In this document: piece after piece, positions 7,702 to 15,565 of the stretch | How the letters are laid out: the number at the start of each line of letters is the position of its first letter | How positions within the stretch are numbered: the stretch's first letter is position 1 | Assembly: GCA_005777415.1 (NCBI GenBank) | Contig: SXMI01000265.1 | Location: forward strand, 1 to 20,585 | Reading direction: 5' to 3' | From: Actinomycetota bacterium | Lineage (GTDB): Bacteria; Actinomycetota; Acidimicrobiia; Acidimicrobiales; Microtrichaceae | Length of the DNA stretch: 20,585 nucleotides | Notes under the pieces: model-generated | What the model saw: the letters and a program-made list of their open reading frames with translations, nothing else | Databases searched by the model: none | What the model was told of the DNA's origin: nothing | Program-made: the position numbers and the translations under genes

Positions 7702-8941
7702 ACCGGTCGACGAACAGGGGGCGGCGGGCTCGGCGTTCGCCACGATTCCCGAGGCGGTCGCGGCGATCGGCCGGGGCGAGATCGTGGTCGTGGTCGACGA
7801 CGAGGACCGTGAGAACGAGGGCGACCTCATCATGGCGGCGGAGGCGGCCACGCCCGAGAAGATCGCGTTCTTCGTCCGGCACACCTCGGGCGTCATCTGC
7901 GCCCCGCTCACGGGGGCCCGCCTCGACGAGCTCGACATCCCGCTCATGGTCCGGGACAACACCGAGTCCCATCGGACCGCCTTCACCTACTCGGTCGATC
8001 TCGTCCACGGCACCTCGACGGGGATCTCCGCCGCCGACCGGGCCGCGACGCTGGTCGCGCTCACCGACGGGTCGACCCTGCCGGCCGACCTGGCCCGTCC
8101 CGGTCACATCTTCCCGCTCCGGTACGCCGAGGGCGGTGTCCTGAAGCGGGCGGGACACACCGAGGCCGCCGTCGACCTGGCCCGCATGTCTGGGCTCGCC
8201 CCGGCCGGCGTCCTGTGTGAGATCGTCAACGACGACGGCACCATGGCCCGGGTGCCCGACCTGATCGAGTTCTGCGACGCCCACGGTCTGTTGATGATCT
8301 CGATCGCCCAGCTCATCAGGTACCGGCGACAGAACGAGAAGCTGGTCCGTCGGGTGGCCGAGGCGCGCATTCCCACGGACTGGGGCGACTTCACCTGCTA
8401 CGTCTACGAGTCGCTCCTCGACGGTGAGCAGCACGTCGCCATGGTCCGCGGTGCGGTCCAGGGCGAGAGCGATGTCCTGGTCCGGGTCCACTCCGAGTGC
8501 CTCACCGGTGACGTGTTCGGTTCCTTGCGCTGCGACTGCGGCGTCCAGCTGGACGCGGCCATGCACACCATCGCCGAGGAGGGCCTCGGGGCGCTCGTGT
8601 ACCTGCGTGGCCACGAGGGTCGGGGGATCGGCCTCGGGCACAAGATCCGGGCCTACGGACTGCAGGAGCGGGGACGCGACACCATCGACGCGAACGTCGA
8701 GCTGGGACTCCCGGTGGACTCCCGCGAGTACGGCATCGGGGCGCAGATCCTGAACGACCTCGGGATCACCACGATGCGGCTGATGACGAACAATCCGGCC
8801 AAGTACGGGGGACTGGAGGGGTTCGGGCTGGAGATCACCGGTCGCGTGCCGGTCCAGAGCAAGCCGAACCCGGAGAACATCGAGTACCTCCGCACCAAGC
8901 GGGAACGCATGGGGCACCTGATCGACGACCTGGACGCCTGA
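7691..8941 (+). CDS. ribBA: Bifunctional DHBP synthase / GTP cyclohydrolase II
   Basis: It supplies both precursors of riboflavin. The N-terminal half makes 3,4-dihydroxy-2-butanone 4-phosphate from ribulose 5-phosphate, and the C-terminal half opens GTP. In the first domain, DDEDRENEGDLI at 36-47 gives the acidic metal site and TPEKIAFFVRHTSGVIC follows. In the second, the zinc cysteines are Cys270, Cys281 and Cys283 (SECLTGDVFGSLRCDCG), with the same 11+2 spacing as E. coli Cys54/65/67, followed by RGHEGRGIGL. The 416-residue length is typical. GGAGG at 7680-7684, six bases before ATG, is an excellent ribosome-binding site lying inside ribE. Both catalytic halves appear intact. Confidence 0.96.
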   Translation: MEREPVDEQGAAGSAFATIPEAVAAIGRGEIVVVVDDEDRENEGDLIMAAEAATPEKIAFFVRHTSGVICAPLTGARLDELDIPLMVRDNTESHRTAFTYSVDLVHGTSTGISAADRAATLVALTDGSTLPADLARPGHIFPLRYAEGGVLKRAGHTEAAVDLARMSGLAPAGVLCEIVNDDGTMARVPDLIEFCDAHGLLMISIAQLIRYRRQNEKLVRRVAEARIPTDWGDFTCYVYESLLDGEQHVAMVRGAVQGESDVLVRVHSECLTGDVFGSLRCDCGVQLDAAMHTIAEEGLGALVYLRGHEGRGIGLGHKIRAYGLQERGRDTIDANVELGLPVDSREYGIGAQILNDLGITTMRLMTNNPAKYGGLEGFGLEITGRVPVQSKPNPENIEYLRTKRERMGHLIDDLDA

Positions 8942-8951
8942 GGAGGCCGAC

Positions 8952-9461
8952 GTGGGCAAGGACTTCCGCGGGACGGACGGCCCGCTCACCGACGAGCCCG
9001 ACGGCACCGGCATCCGTCTCGGGATCGCCTGTGCGCGCTGGAACGACGCCGTGACCTCCCGACTGCTCCGCGGTGCAACGGAGCGGGCCGAGGCGCTCGG
9101 GATCGCCGATGAGGACCTGGACGTGGCCTGGGTACCAGGGGCGTTCGAGCTGCCGCTGGCCGCGCAGTCCATGGCGCAGTCCGGGCGCTACGACGCCGTG
9201 GTGGCCCTGGGCTGCGTGATCCGGGGCGACACCGCTCACTTCGAGTACGTGGCCGGACCGGCCGCCGAGGGGATCATGCGGGCCCAGTTGGACTCCGGCG
9301 TGCCCGTCGTGCTCGGGATGCTCACCACCGAGGATCGTCGTCAGGCGCTGGTCCGCTCCGTGCTCCCGGAGGAAGGCCTCCCCGGCGACAACAAGGGCAG
9401 CGAGGCCGTCGACGTGGCCGTGGAGATGGCGCGCCTGCTGCGCTCCATCGCGGCGGGCTGA
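8952..9461 (+). CDS. ribH: 6,7-dimethyl-8-ribityllumazine synthase
   Basis: RibH condenses the ribityl-pyrimidine with DHBP to give the lumazine substrate of riboflavin synthase, usually as a large icosahedral or pentameric assembly. The 169-residue protein shows RLGIACARWND, VPGAFELPLAAQ, the catalytic-loop histidine in RGDTAHFEYV (His96), and DNKGSEA near the end. GTG 8952 is preceded by a near-perfect GAGGAGG (8940-8946) with five-base spacing that overlaps the ribBA stop, implying coupled translation. It has an N-terminal extension of about 20 residues compared with compact homologues. It ends nine bases from a convergent TrmH-type gene with no clear terminator between. Confidence 0.95.
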   Translation: MGKDFRGTDGPLTDEPDGTGIRLGIACARWNDAVTSRLLRGATERAEALGIADEDLDVAWVPGAFELPLAAQSMAQSGRYDAVVALGCVIRGDTAHFEYVAGPAAEGIMRAQLDSGVPVVLGMLTTEDRRQALVRSVLPEEGLPGDNKGSEAVDVAVEMARLLRSIAAG

Positions 9462-9470
9462 GCCGGCCGT

Positions 9471-10277
9471 TCAACGCCAGTGGCGCCGGGCCGCGTCGAA
9501 GGACGCGACCACTGCAAAGGCCGTGGCCACGTTCAGTGAGTCCGCCGATCCGGCCATGGGGATCCTGACCACCTCGTCGCACGCGTCGATCGTGGCCTCG
9601 TCGAGTCCTGGTCCCTCGGACCCCACGACCAGCGCCGTGGGGCCGTCCAGCGACCCGTCGGCGACCGCCTCGTCGACCGGCCGCCCTCGGTGCGGGCAGA
9701 GCGCCACTGACCGGATCCCGGCCTCCCGGAGCGAGGGGAGCTCGTCGGCGAGTGCGGCGAGCCGGGCGTGGGGGAGGACGGCGGACCAGCCGAGGGACAC
9801 CCGGACGCACCGGCGGTAGTAGGGGTCCGCGGTCCGGGAGTCGGCGAGGACCCCGTGGAATCCGAGTCCCGCGGCGTTGCGGAACAGCGAGCCCAGGTTC
9901 TCGTGGTCGGCCGTGGCCTCGGTCACGAGCCACCGGTCGCCCCGCCGGAGCAGTTCGGCGGCCGGGAGCGGTCCGGGTCGAGCGGCGACGGCGAGGATGC
10001 CCCGGTGCACGTCGTAGCCGGCGGTCATCGCCAGGACCGAGCGGTCGGCGACCAGGATCGGGGCTCCGGGATCCAGGCGGTCCAGCACCCCGGCGAGCTG
10101 CTCGGCCCGTGGGGGAGTGACCAGGACCGATCGGATCTCGAGGCCGCCGTCGACGACACGCTCGAGCGCCACCCGCCCCTCGACGACGAACACGTCGCCG
10201 CGACGTCGGGCGTCCGGGTCCCGGAGGTGGAGGTAGTCGGTGACCCTCGGGTCGTCGGGCCCCTCGACGTGCTCCAC
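9471..10277 (-). CDS. SpoU/TrmH-family RNA 2'-O-methyltransferase (first paralogue)
   Basis: SPOUT enzymes of this family transfer a methyl group to ribose 2'-OH in rRNA or tRNA. The 268-residue protein has a short N-terminal substrate-binding domain and then the trefoil-knot domain. Motif 1 is NLGSLFRNAAGLG at 127-139 with the catalytic-type Arg133, motif 2 is GSEGPGLD at 219-226, and motif 3 is IPMAGSADSLNVATA at 239-253. All knot motifs are intact, so activity is expected. The target nucleotide cannot be told from sequence. The GTG start lies ten bases after the stop of the large GGDEF/EAL gene on the same strand, so it is probably the last gene of that transcript, an unusual pairing. Confidence 0.9.
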   Translation of the reverse strand: MEHVEGPDDPRVTDYLHLRDPDARRRGDVFVVEGRVALERVVDGGLEIRSVLVTPPRAEQLAGVLDRLDPGAPILVADRSVLAMTAGYDVHRGILAVAARPGPLPAAELLRRGDRWLVTEATADHENLGSLFRNAAGLGFHGVLADSRTADPYYRRCVRVSLGWSAVLPHARLAALADELPSLREAGIRSVALCPHRGRPVDEAVADGSLDGPTALVVGSEGPGLDEATIDACDEVVRIPMAGSADSLNVATAFAVVASFDAARRHWR

Positions 10278-10287
10278 CGGCTCGACG

Positions 10288-13200
10288 CTAGGTCAGGTCG
10301 ATGTGCTGGGCCTGCAGCAGGTGACGGAACGCCTCCGCCGGGACCGGCCGGGAGTACAGGTAGCCCTGGCCGAGCTCGACGCCGAGGTCGGTGAGCGCCG
10401 TCTCCTGGTGCAGTTCCTCGATCCCCTCGGCGACGACCGCGGCCCCCATCTGGTCGGCCAGATCCACCACCGCGGCCACGATCCGCTGATTCGTGGGCTG
10501 CTGGAGTCCGTCCACGAAGCTCCGGTCGATCTTCAGGACGTCGAAGGCGAACCGGTGGATGTAGCCGAGCGACGAGTAGCCGGTTCCGAAGTCGTCGATC
10601 GCGAACCGGATCCCCCGTTCACGGAGCGAATCCATGCGCTGCTGCACCAGGTCGGTGTCCGTCAGCAGTGACGACTCGGTGATCTCGAGCGTGAGGCAGT
10701 CGGCCGGAAGGTCCTGGCTGGCGAGCAGCTCGACGACGCTGCGGACCAGGTCCTCGTCGTGCATCTCGGCCGCCGACAGGTTGACCGCCACGGTCAGGTG
10801 GCCTGCGACCGCCGGGTCGGCGGTGCGCCACGCCGCCAGGTCGCGGCAGGCTCGCTCCCGCATCCACCGACCCAGGTCGAGGATCAGGCCGCTCTCCTCG
10901 GCGAGCGGGACGAACACGTTGGGCCCCAGGAGTCCTCGGTGGGGGTGGTTCCAGCGCACCAGCGCCTCGAGGCCCACGATGCGCTGGGTGCAGAGGTCGA
11001 CGACGGGCTGGTAGTACGCCTCGAGCTGGTCACCGGCGATGGCCCGGGCGAGGTCGCCACGGAGCTCGAAGCGGTCGTAGCTGTCGGAGTGCATGGCCGA
11101 CTCGAACACGGTGATCTGCGGACGACCCAGCTGCCGGGCCGCATCCTTGGCCCGGTACATGGCGGTGTCGGCGTTGCGGAGCAGGTCCTCGGCACTCCAC
11201 GAACGGTCGTGGTCGAAGGCGATGCCTGCGGATGCGGACACGGTGATGCTCCGGCCGTCGACGAGGAGCGGGTGGGCCAGCGATTCGAGCAGGTCCCGCG
11301 CCACCTCGCTCACCTGGGTCTCGCCGTGGCCGCGCTCGAGCACGACGAGGAACTCGTCCCCACCGCTGCGCACCGCAAGGTCCGCCTCGCCGGCCACCCG
11401 GGCCACCCGGTCGGCGACGGCACGCAGCACCACGTCGCCAGCGGCGTGCCCCAGGCTGTCGTTGATGTTCTTGAAGTCGTCGAGGTCGATCGAGATGACC
11501 GCGACGGAGCTGGCCCCGTCGTTGCGGGCCAGCATCGCCCCGAGCTCCGACCCGGCGCGGGAACGGTTCGCCAGACCCGTGAGGGCGTCGTGCGTCGCCT
11601 GGTGCTGGAGCCGTTCCACCATGGCGGTCCGCTCACTCACGTCCCGGCCGTTCAGCACGAACGCCGCCAGCGACGGCTCGGCCCGCAGGTCGGTCACCGT
11701 GGCCTCGATGTGCCGCCGTCGCCCGGCGGCGTCGTCGAACGCGAAGTGGAGGAGCCGGTCCGTGGATCGGGCGGTCTGTGGCACCACCTCGTCCCAGCGG
11801 AGCCCCGAGTTCGGGAAGACCTGGTCGAGCGTCCAGTCGTGGATGCCGCTGACGTCACGGCCCGTCACGGCGGCGACCGACGGGCTGGCGTAGCGGAGCC
11901 CGTCGCCGGGCACCACCGCCACCACGAGGTCGCTCGAGTGCTGGACCAGCGCCTTGAAGCGGGCCTCGGAGAGGACGAGCCGCTCCTCCGCCGACTTCCG
12001 GTCGCCGATCTCACGAGCCGTGAGCACGACACCGGCGACGTTCGGGTCGTCCGAGAGGTCGGTGCCGATGACCTCGAACCAGTGGTAGGTGCCGGCGACG
12101 TGGCGGAGTCGCAGCTCCCGGCTCAGCCGGCGTCCGAGCTGCACGGCATCGGCGAGCTCCGAGGCGGCCTCGCGATCGTCCGGGTGCACGAGCTCGAGCA
12201 CGTCGAGTTGCTCGACGTAGTCGAGCGGGTAGCCGAGCAGTCGGGCGGCAACCGGCGAGACGTACGCCGGTCGGCGACGGTGGTCGAGGACGACGACGAT
12301 GTCCGAGGAGTTGTCGACCAGTGCGCCGAAGCGCTCCTCGGAGCGCTGGCGCACGGTGCTCTCGGTCCGGTCCACGGCCCGGAGGGCGAACGAGGCGTCA
12401 CGGCACAGACTCTGCAGCGCCTGGAGCTGCTCGGCGCTCAGGTGCGTCGACTCGGCCAGGATGGCGCCCCGCAGGTCGCCGTCGACGAGGACCACGGCGG
12501 CGACCCACCCCGGGACTCCGAGCTCGACCAGCTCGCCGGTCCCGATGGGTCCCCCGCCGGCCCGCCGCTCGTTGACTGCCGCTCGCACCAGCGGCGCCGT
12601 GGCGGGGTGACCGTGGGTGGCGGCGGCCCCGGCGGCCCGGCCCTGCTCGGGCGGGTCGACGAGGAGGAACCGGGGCGCATGCTCCCCGTGCCCGACGAGC
12701 GCCGCGGCCCCGGCGGCCAGGATCTCCTCGATGCGCAGGTCGGACTCCGCTCCGACGAGTTGCTCGCTCACGGACCGAAGGGTCGCCTCGGTCTCTGCCG
12801 TCGTCTGGTTCGTCCGGACGAGCCGGCCGAGTCGGACCACGACGAGGGGAGCCAGGAGCAGGGAGCCGGCCACGGGCAGCCACATGGTGGCGGTGGAGAG
12901 GCCGATCAGCGAGAGCGTGATCAGCGACGGCGGCACCAGCAGCGCCAGGCCCAGCACGGCGACCCGGGTCCGGGTCAACCGTCGCAGGTGGGCGCGTCCG
13001 CTGGCGCGCTGCATCAGACCGATGACGCTCGGGTGCAGCAGTCCGGCGGCACCGAGCACGAAGACGGCGGCGGCCGGGACCAACCGGGCCTGCGTCGGCA
13101 TCCGGTCGGCGGTGACCAGGGTGGCGGTCAGGTCCAGGAGCACCACGGCCGCCAGACCGGCAGCGAGCAGCCGGTTGCTGGTCGACCGGTGGCCACCGGC

Positions 13201-13842
13201 CCGGGTGATCATGGTCGCGGCTGCCACGAGGAGGGTCGACAGGGCGCTGTAGAGGACGTTGATGGCCAGTGCGGATCCGCTGGCCTCGGCGTCGGCGAGG
13301 AACGGGAGGAGCACCAGTTCCCACTGCAGGACCGCGACCGCCAGGGCCGCCACCAGTGCATCGATCACCAGGTCGGGGCTCGGCCGGCCGATCCGGCCGC
13401 GGATGATCACGGCGATGGCGGCCAGGAACAGCGGGTAGGACGCGATGCTGCAGGCGTCGGCGACGCTCGGGAACGGGTAGTCGACGCCGGTCATGGCCGC
13501 CTCGACGCCGCGGACCATGGCCCCGGTCAGCGACGAGCCTCCGGCGAGCAGCATGAACGTTCCGGCCTGCCGGATGTCAGCGGGGAGCCTCCGGACGCGC
13601 CGGGCCGCCACGAGCAGGGTCGTCCAACCCACGATCAGATACCAGGGGCCGGCGACCGCTGCGGGCAGGACGGCGACGGCCGCAATGGCGGCCGCACCCA
13701 CGAGAGCGAACCTCATGAAGCCCCGACGGTCCAGGGGACTCCCGCTTCGTGCGTCCTGCTCAGGCGCGTCCGATCGGGCTGCCGGCTCCTGGTCACGCTG
13801 CTCGTGGACCGATCCGATCGGTGGTCCTGTTCGTCGGTCCAT
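10288..13842 (-). CDS. Membrane-bound PAS-GGDEF-EAL cyclic-di-GMP enzyme
   Basis: This 1184-residue protein is predicted to make and/or degrade cyclic-di-GMP. About ten hydrophobic segments fill residues 40-330. A GAF-like region (about 350-490) and two PAS domains (about 497-610 and 622-735) follow, each opening with an RF-x-ALV-x-x-SSD motif. The cyclase half has HDALTGLANRSR and an unaltered GGDEF at 827-831. The phosphodiesterase half has EAL at 959-961 plus the downstream residues VNLSA, EITES, DDFGTGYSS, a conserved lysine in VLKIDRSF, VAEGIE and QGYLYSRPV, so both halves look competent. The inhibitory RxxD site five residues before GGDEF reads GEAD (818-821), lacking the arginine. I chose ATG 13842, where GGGA sits eight bases upstream. 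ATG 13716 is an alternative. The ligand sensed is unknown. Confidence 0.93.
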   Translation of the reverse strand: MDRRTGPPIGSVHEQRDQEPAARSDAPEQDARSGSPLDRRGFMRFALVGAAAIAAVAVLPAAVAGPWYLIVGWTTLLVAARRVRRLPADIRQAGTFMLLAGGSSLTGAMVRGVEAAMTGVDYPFPSVADACSIASYPLFLAAIAVIIRGRIGRPSPDLVIDALVAALAVAVLQWELVLLPFLADAEASGSALAINVLYSALSTLLVAAATMITRAGGHRSTSNRLLAAGLAAVVLLDLTATLVTADRMPTQARLVPAAAVFVLGAAGLLHPSVIGLMQRASGRAHLRRLTRTRVAVLGLALLVPPSLITLSLIGLSTATMWLPVAGSLLLAPLVVVRLGRLVRTNQTTAETEATLRSVSEQLVGAESDLRIEEILAAGAAALVGHGEHAPRFLLVDPPEQGRAAGAAATHGHPATAPLVRAAVNERRAGGGPIGTGELVELGVPGWVAAVVLVDGDLRGAILAESTHLSAEQLQALQSLCRDASFALRAVDRTESTVRQRSEERFGALVDNSSDIVVVLDHRRRPAYVSPVAARLLGYPLDYVEQLDVLELVHPDDREAASELADAVQLGRRLSRELRLRHVAGTYHWFEVIGTDLSDDPNVAGVVLTAREIGDRKSAEERLVLSEARFKALVQHSSDLVVAVVPGDGLRYASPSVAAVTGRDVSGIHDWTLDQVFPNSGLRWDEVVPQTARSTDRLLHFAFDDAAGRRRHIEATVTDLRAEPSLAAFVLNGRDVSERTAMVERLQHQATHDALTGLANRSRAGSELGAMLARNDGASSVAVISIDLDDFKNINDSLGHAAGDVVLRAVADRVARVAGEADLAVRSGGDEFLVVLERGHGETQVSEVARDLLESLAHPLLVDGRSITVSASAGIAFDHDRSWSAEDLLRNADTAMYRAKDAARQLGRPQITVFESAMHSDSYDRFELRGDLARAIAGDQLEAYYQPVVDLCTQRIVGLEALVRWNHPHRGLLGPNVFVPLAEESGLILDLGRWMRERACRDLAAWRTADPAVAGHLTVAVNLSAAEMHDEDLVRSVVELLASQDLPADCLTLEITESSLLTDTDLVQQRMDSLRERGIRFAIDDFGTGYSSLGYIHRFAFDVLKIDRSFVDGLQQPTNQRIVAAVVDLADQMGAAVVAEGIEELHQETALTDLGVELGQGYLYSRPVPAEAFRHLLQAQHIDLT

Positions 13843-14050
13843 GTGCTCGATCCCGGGCCCGCCGACCCGTCGCCTTTCACTCGCCCTCGGGTCCGGGAAT
13901 GCAGGTGCCCGGGCCTCGCTGTGGGGGGACCGTCGGCGGCGAACGCGGGGATTCAAGGATTCGCGCCGGTAAACCTCGGGACGTCGGTCTCGGTGACCCG
14001 GCCCGGTCAGCGGGTCGACCCCGAGCTGCGGTGCTGGGCGGGGTGGCGGT
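13843..14050. other. 208-base gap upstream of the GGDEF/EAL gene
   Basis: This separates the small membrane protein gene from the GGDEF/EAL gene, both on the minus strand. It holds a relatively A/T-rich patch near 13950-13977, but no convincing TANNNT promoter at the right distance, no terminator with a U tract and no recognisable c-di-GMP riboswitch. It could contain a separate promoter or be untranslated RNA within one operon. Confidence 0.4.
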
Positions 14051-14494
14051 TCAGCGGCTGGTGGTTCGCCCGGAACGGACCTGCGTCCACATCCGCCAGC
14101 CGGCGAGCGCGCCGAAGACGCACATCCACACCAGCACGCCGACCGTGGCGAGCGTCGGCATCGACCCCGAGGCGGCGAAGACGTAGATGTACGGAGCCAG
14201 GAACGCACCCAGGACGACTGCTGCCCAGCCCAGCGCGTCGTGCCAGGGCCGATGGGCGTCGCGCAGGATCTTGACGGTCACGGCCTGGGACACGCCGTAG
14301 GGGGGCGCAGTGAGGAGATCGATCGCCAGGAAGACCCACGGGTCGACGCCGTACCGTCCGAGGGTGGGCCAGGCCACGAGCGCCCGCGCTGCGGAGAACA
14401 GGACGACACCGACCGCCCACGACCGGCCGAGCACCCCGAGCGAGGTGACATCGTGCCGCCAGGATCGACGGAGGGACCCGGCTGGTGCGGTCAC
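14051..14494 (-). CDS. Small multi-pass membrane protein of unknown function
   Basis: I do not recognise this 147-residue protein. It has about four hydrophobic segments (near 22-43, 52-72, 86-108 and 113-134) separated by short basic loops, with the positively charged tail SGRTTSR at the C-terminus. Notable residues include YGVDPWVFLAIDLLTAPPYG and LGAFLAPYIYVFAAS. There is no signal peptide or catalytic motif. The GTG start at 14494 is chosen because it forms a GTGA overlap with the stop of the upstream GNAT-like gene, which strongly implies coupled translation. Longer versions of the same frame read through the upstream gene and look like shadow sequence. By context it may export, anchor or sense the product of the GNAT-like enzyme, but that is inference. 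Confidence 0.78.
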   Translation of the reverse strand: MTAPAGSLRRSWRHDVTSLGVLGRSWAVGVVLFSAARALVAWPTLGRYGVDPWVFLAIDLLTAPPYGVSQAVTVKILRDAHRPWHDALGWAAVVLGAFLAPYIYVFAASGSMPTLATVGVLVWMCVFGALAGWRMWTQVRSGRTTSR

Positions 14495-15369
14495 GACGGA
14501 ACCATCGGCAGGTCGAGGTCGATCTGGAGGCTTTTCTCGAGGTCCTCGACGGCCCAGCGGTAGACGTTCGGTCGGATCCGCGCGATCACCTGCAGCATCT
14601 CGGGCATCCACATCCCGGTGGGGAGGATGTCGCCACCCATGAAGTGGCTCGGGGGCGCGAGGCGCCGGACCGGTAGGCCGTAGGTGCCGGCGAAGAAGTC
14701 GAACATCCACTCCTCGATCAGGAAGCAGAACCCGTCGCAGCGGTCACGGATCCCGGCGAGGAACGCCGCCCGGTGGAGTTCGTTGGCGACCCCCAGGCCC
14801 CGCTGGTCCGACTTCACCGCCAGCGATCCGATCTCGCAGAGGACGCCCTCGGGTACCGGCACCTCGGGGTCGAAGCGGGAGACCGGTAGCTCGTCGAAGG
14901 TGCCGAGGATCGTCCGGACGACGCCGACGATGGCTCCGGGCTCGCCGCCCTCCCGCTCGCGGTCCCCGTCGTCGGTGATGACGTGCAGGATGCTGCCCTC
15001 ACGCCAGGGTTCGCTCTCCTCGACGTGCCGGCGGGGCGACTCGGCGCAGAACCCGCTGGTTCGGAAGACGTCGTAGACGAACTGTTCGGCCCGGACCCCC
15101 AGGTCCGAGGTGGGGAGCACCGATCGGCACACGAGCCCCGGCTCGAGCCGGTCCGGGATGAAGCCACGGTTGGGGTCCGGCGCGACCCGACCCGGGTCCG
15201 GAGGGCCGAGCGGTCCGGGAGCGCCGTTCCTGCGGGCGGCGGGCGTGGCCGGGCGGGGAGGTGCGGCGAGGACTGCGGGGGAACGCCGCAGGTCGACGGT
15301 CTCGACGGCGGATGCCGGAGCCGGGTTGACCGTGATGGGGCGGTCGAGCTCGAGTGCCACGTGTTGCAT
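14491..15369 (-). CDS. GNAT-fold acyltransferase-like protein, reminiscent of FeeM/LuxI-type synthases
   Basis: This 292-residue protein has a proline/alanine-rich N-terminal region (about 20-75) and a GNAT-like core (about 90-255). Core features are RAEQFVYDVFRTSGFCAE at 93-110, IVGVVRTILGTFDELP at 147-162, CEIGSLAVKSDQRGLGVANE at 178-197, with an acyl-CoA-loop-like RxxGxA at 190-195, and FLIEEWMFDFFAGTYGLPVR. The layout of Arg/Tyr-rich N-terminus, a GxxR strand, a Glu-x-x-x-Leu-Ala-Val strand and an acyl-CoA loop recalls N-acyl amino acid synthases, acyl-homoserine-lactone synthases and the exosortase-associated acyltransferases. The subfamily is not certain and a plain GNAT is possible. 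The ATG at 15369 starts where protein-like sequence begins. The frame is open further upstream. It is divergent from hisG and overlaps the next gene by four bases. Confidence 0.8.
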   Translation of the reverse strand: MQHVALELDRPITVNPAPASAVETVDLRRSPAVLAAPPRPATPAARRNGAPGPLGPPDPGRVAPDPNRGFIPDRLEPGLVCRSVLPTSDLGVRAEQFVYDVFRTSGFCAESPRRHVEESEPWREGSILHVITDDGDREREGGEPGAIVGVVRTILGTFDELPVSRFDPEVPVPEGVLCEIGSLAVKSDQRGLGVANELHRAAFLAGIRDRCDGFCFLIEEWMFDFFAGTYGLPVRRLAPPSHFMGGDILPTGMWMPEMLQVIARIRPNVYRWAVEDLEKSLQIDLDLPMVPS

Positions 15370-15463
15370 CCTTGCGACACGCCCCCCCAGCAGCACCACC
15401 GTGGTGCCGGGCACGGCCACCAGACAACACGCTCCGTGGTCGTCCTGACAAGGGGCGGCCTGC

Positions 15464-15482
15464 ACTTGAGGAGAACTTGAGG
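15464..15482. promoter_or_regulatory. Direct repeat ACTTGAGG, possible operator
   Basis: ACTTGAGG occurs at 15464-15471 and 15475-15482, 11 bp apart, about one helical turn. It lies in the 196-base divergent gap between the GNAT-like gene and hisG (15370-15565). The spacing suits a dimeric regulator binding one face of DNA, but no known consensus matches. Confidence 0.35.
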
Positions 15483-15552
15483 TTGTCGCCACCCCGGCGG
15501 ATCCGGCCCGTCGGCCTCCGGAACCGGGTTCGCGGCGCTCCGGTCGCACGGC

Positions 15553-15558
15553 TAGCGT
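15553..15558 (+). promoter_or_regulatory. Putative -10 box for leaderless hisG transcript
   Basis: TAGCGT fits TANNNT and ends seven bases before the GTG at 15566. This supports 15566, and not the in-frame GTG at 15557 inside the box, as the hisG start. Confidence 0.5.
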
Positions 15559-15565
15559 GCCCGCC

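Noticed and set aside
7550..9172. Minus-strand open frame of 540 codons opposite ribBA and ribH
   Set aside because: It is antisense to two certain enzymes with intact catalytic motifs and shows no protein-family features.
13843..14050. Cyclic-di-GMP riboswitch upstream of the GGDEF/EAL gene
   Set aside because: No GEMM core sequence could be recognised on the minus strand.
10759..14274. Very long plus-strand open frame (1171 codons) opposite the GGDEF/EAL gene
   Set aside because: It has low-complexity Arg/Gly/His-rich sequence with no domain, and arises because GC-rich codons on one strand suppress stops on the other. The minus-strand product has full domain architecture.
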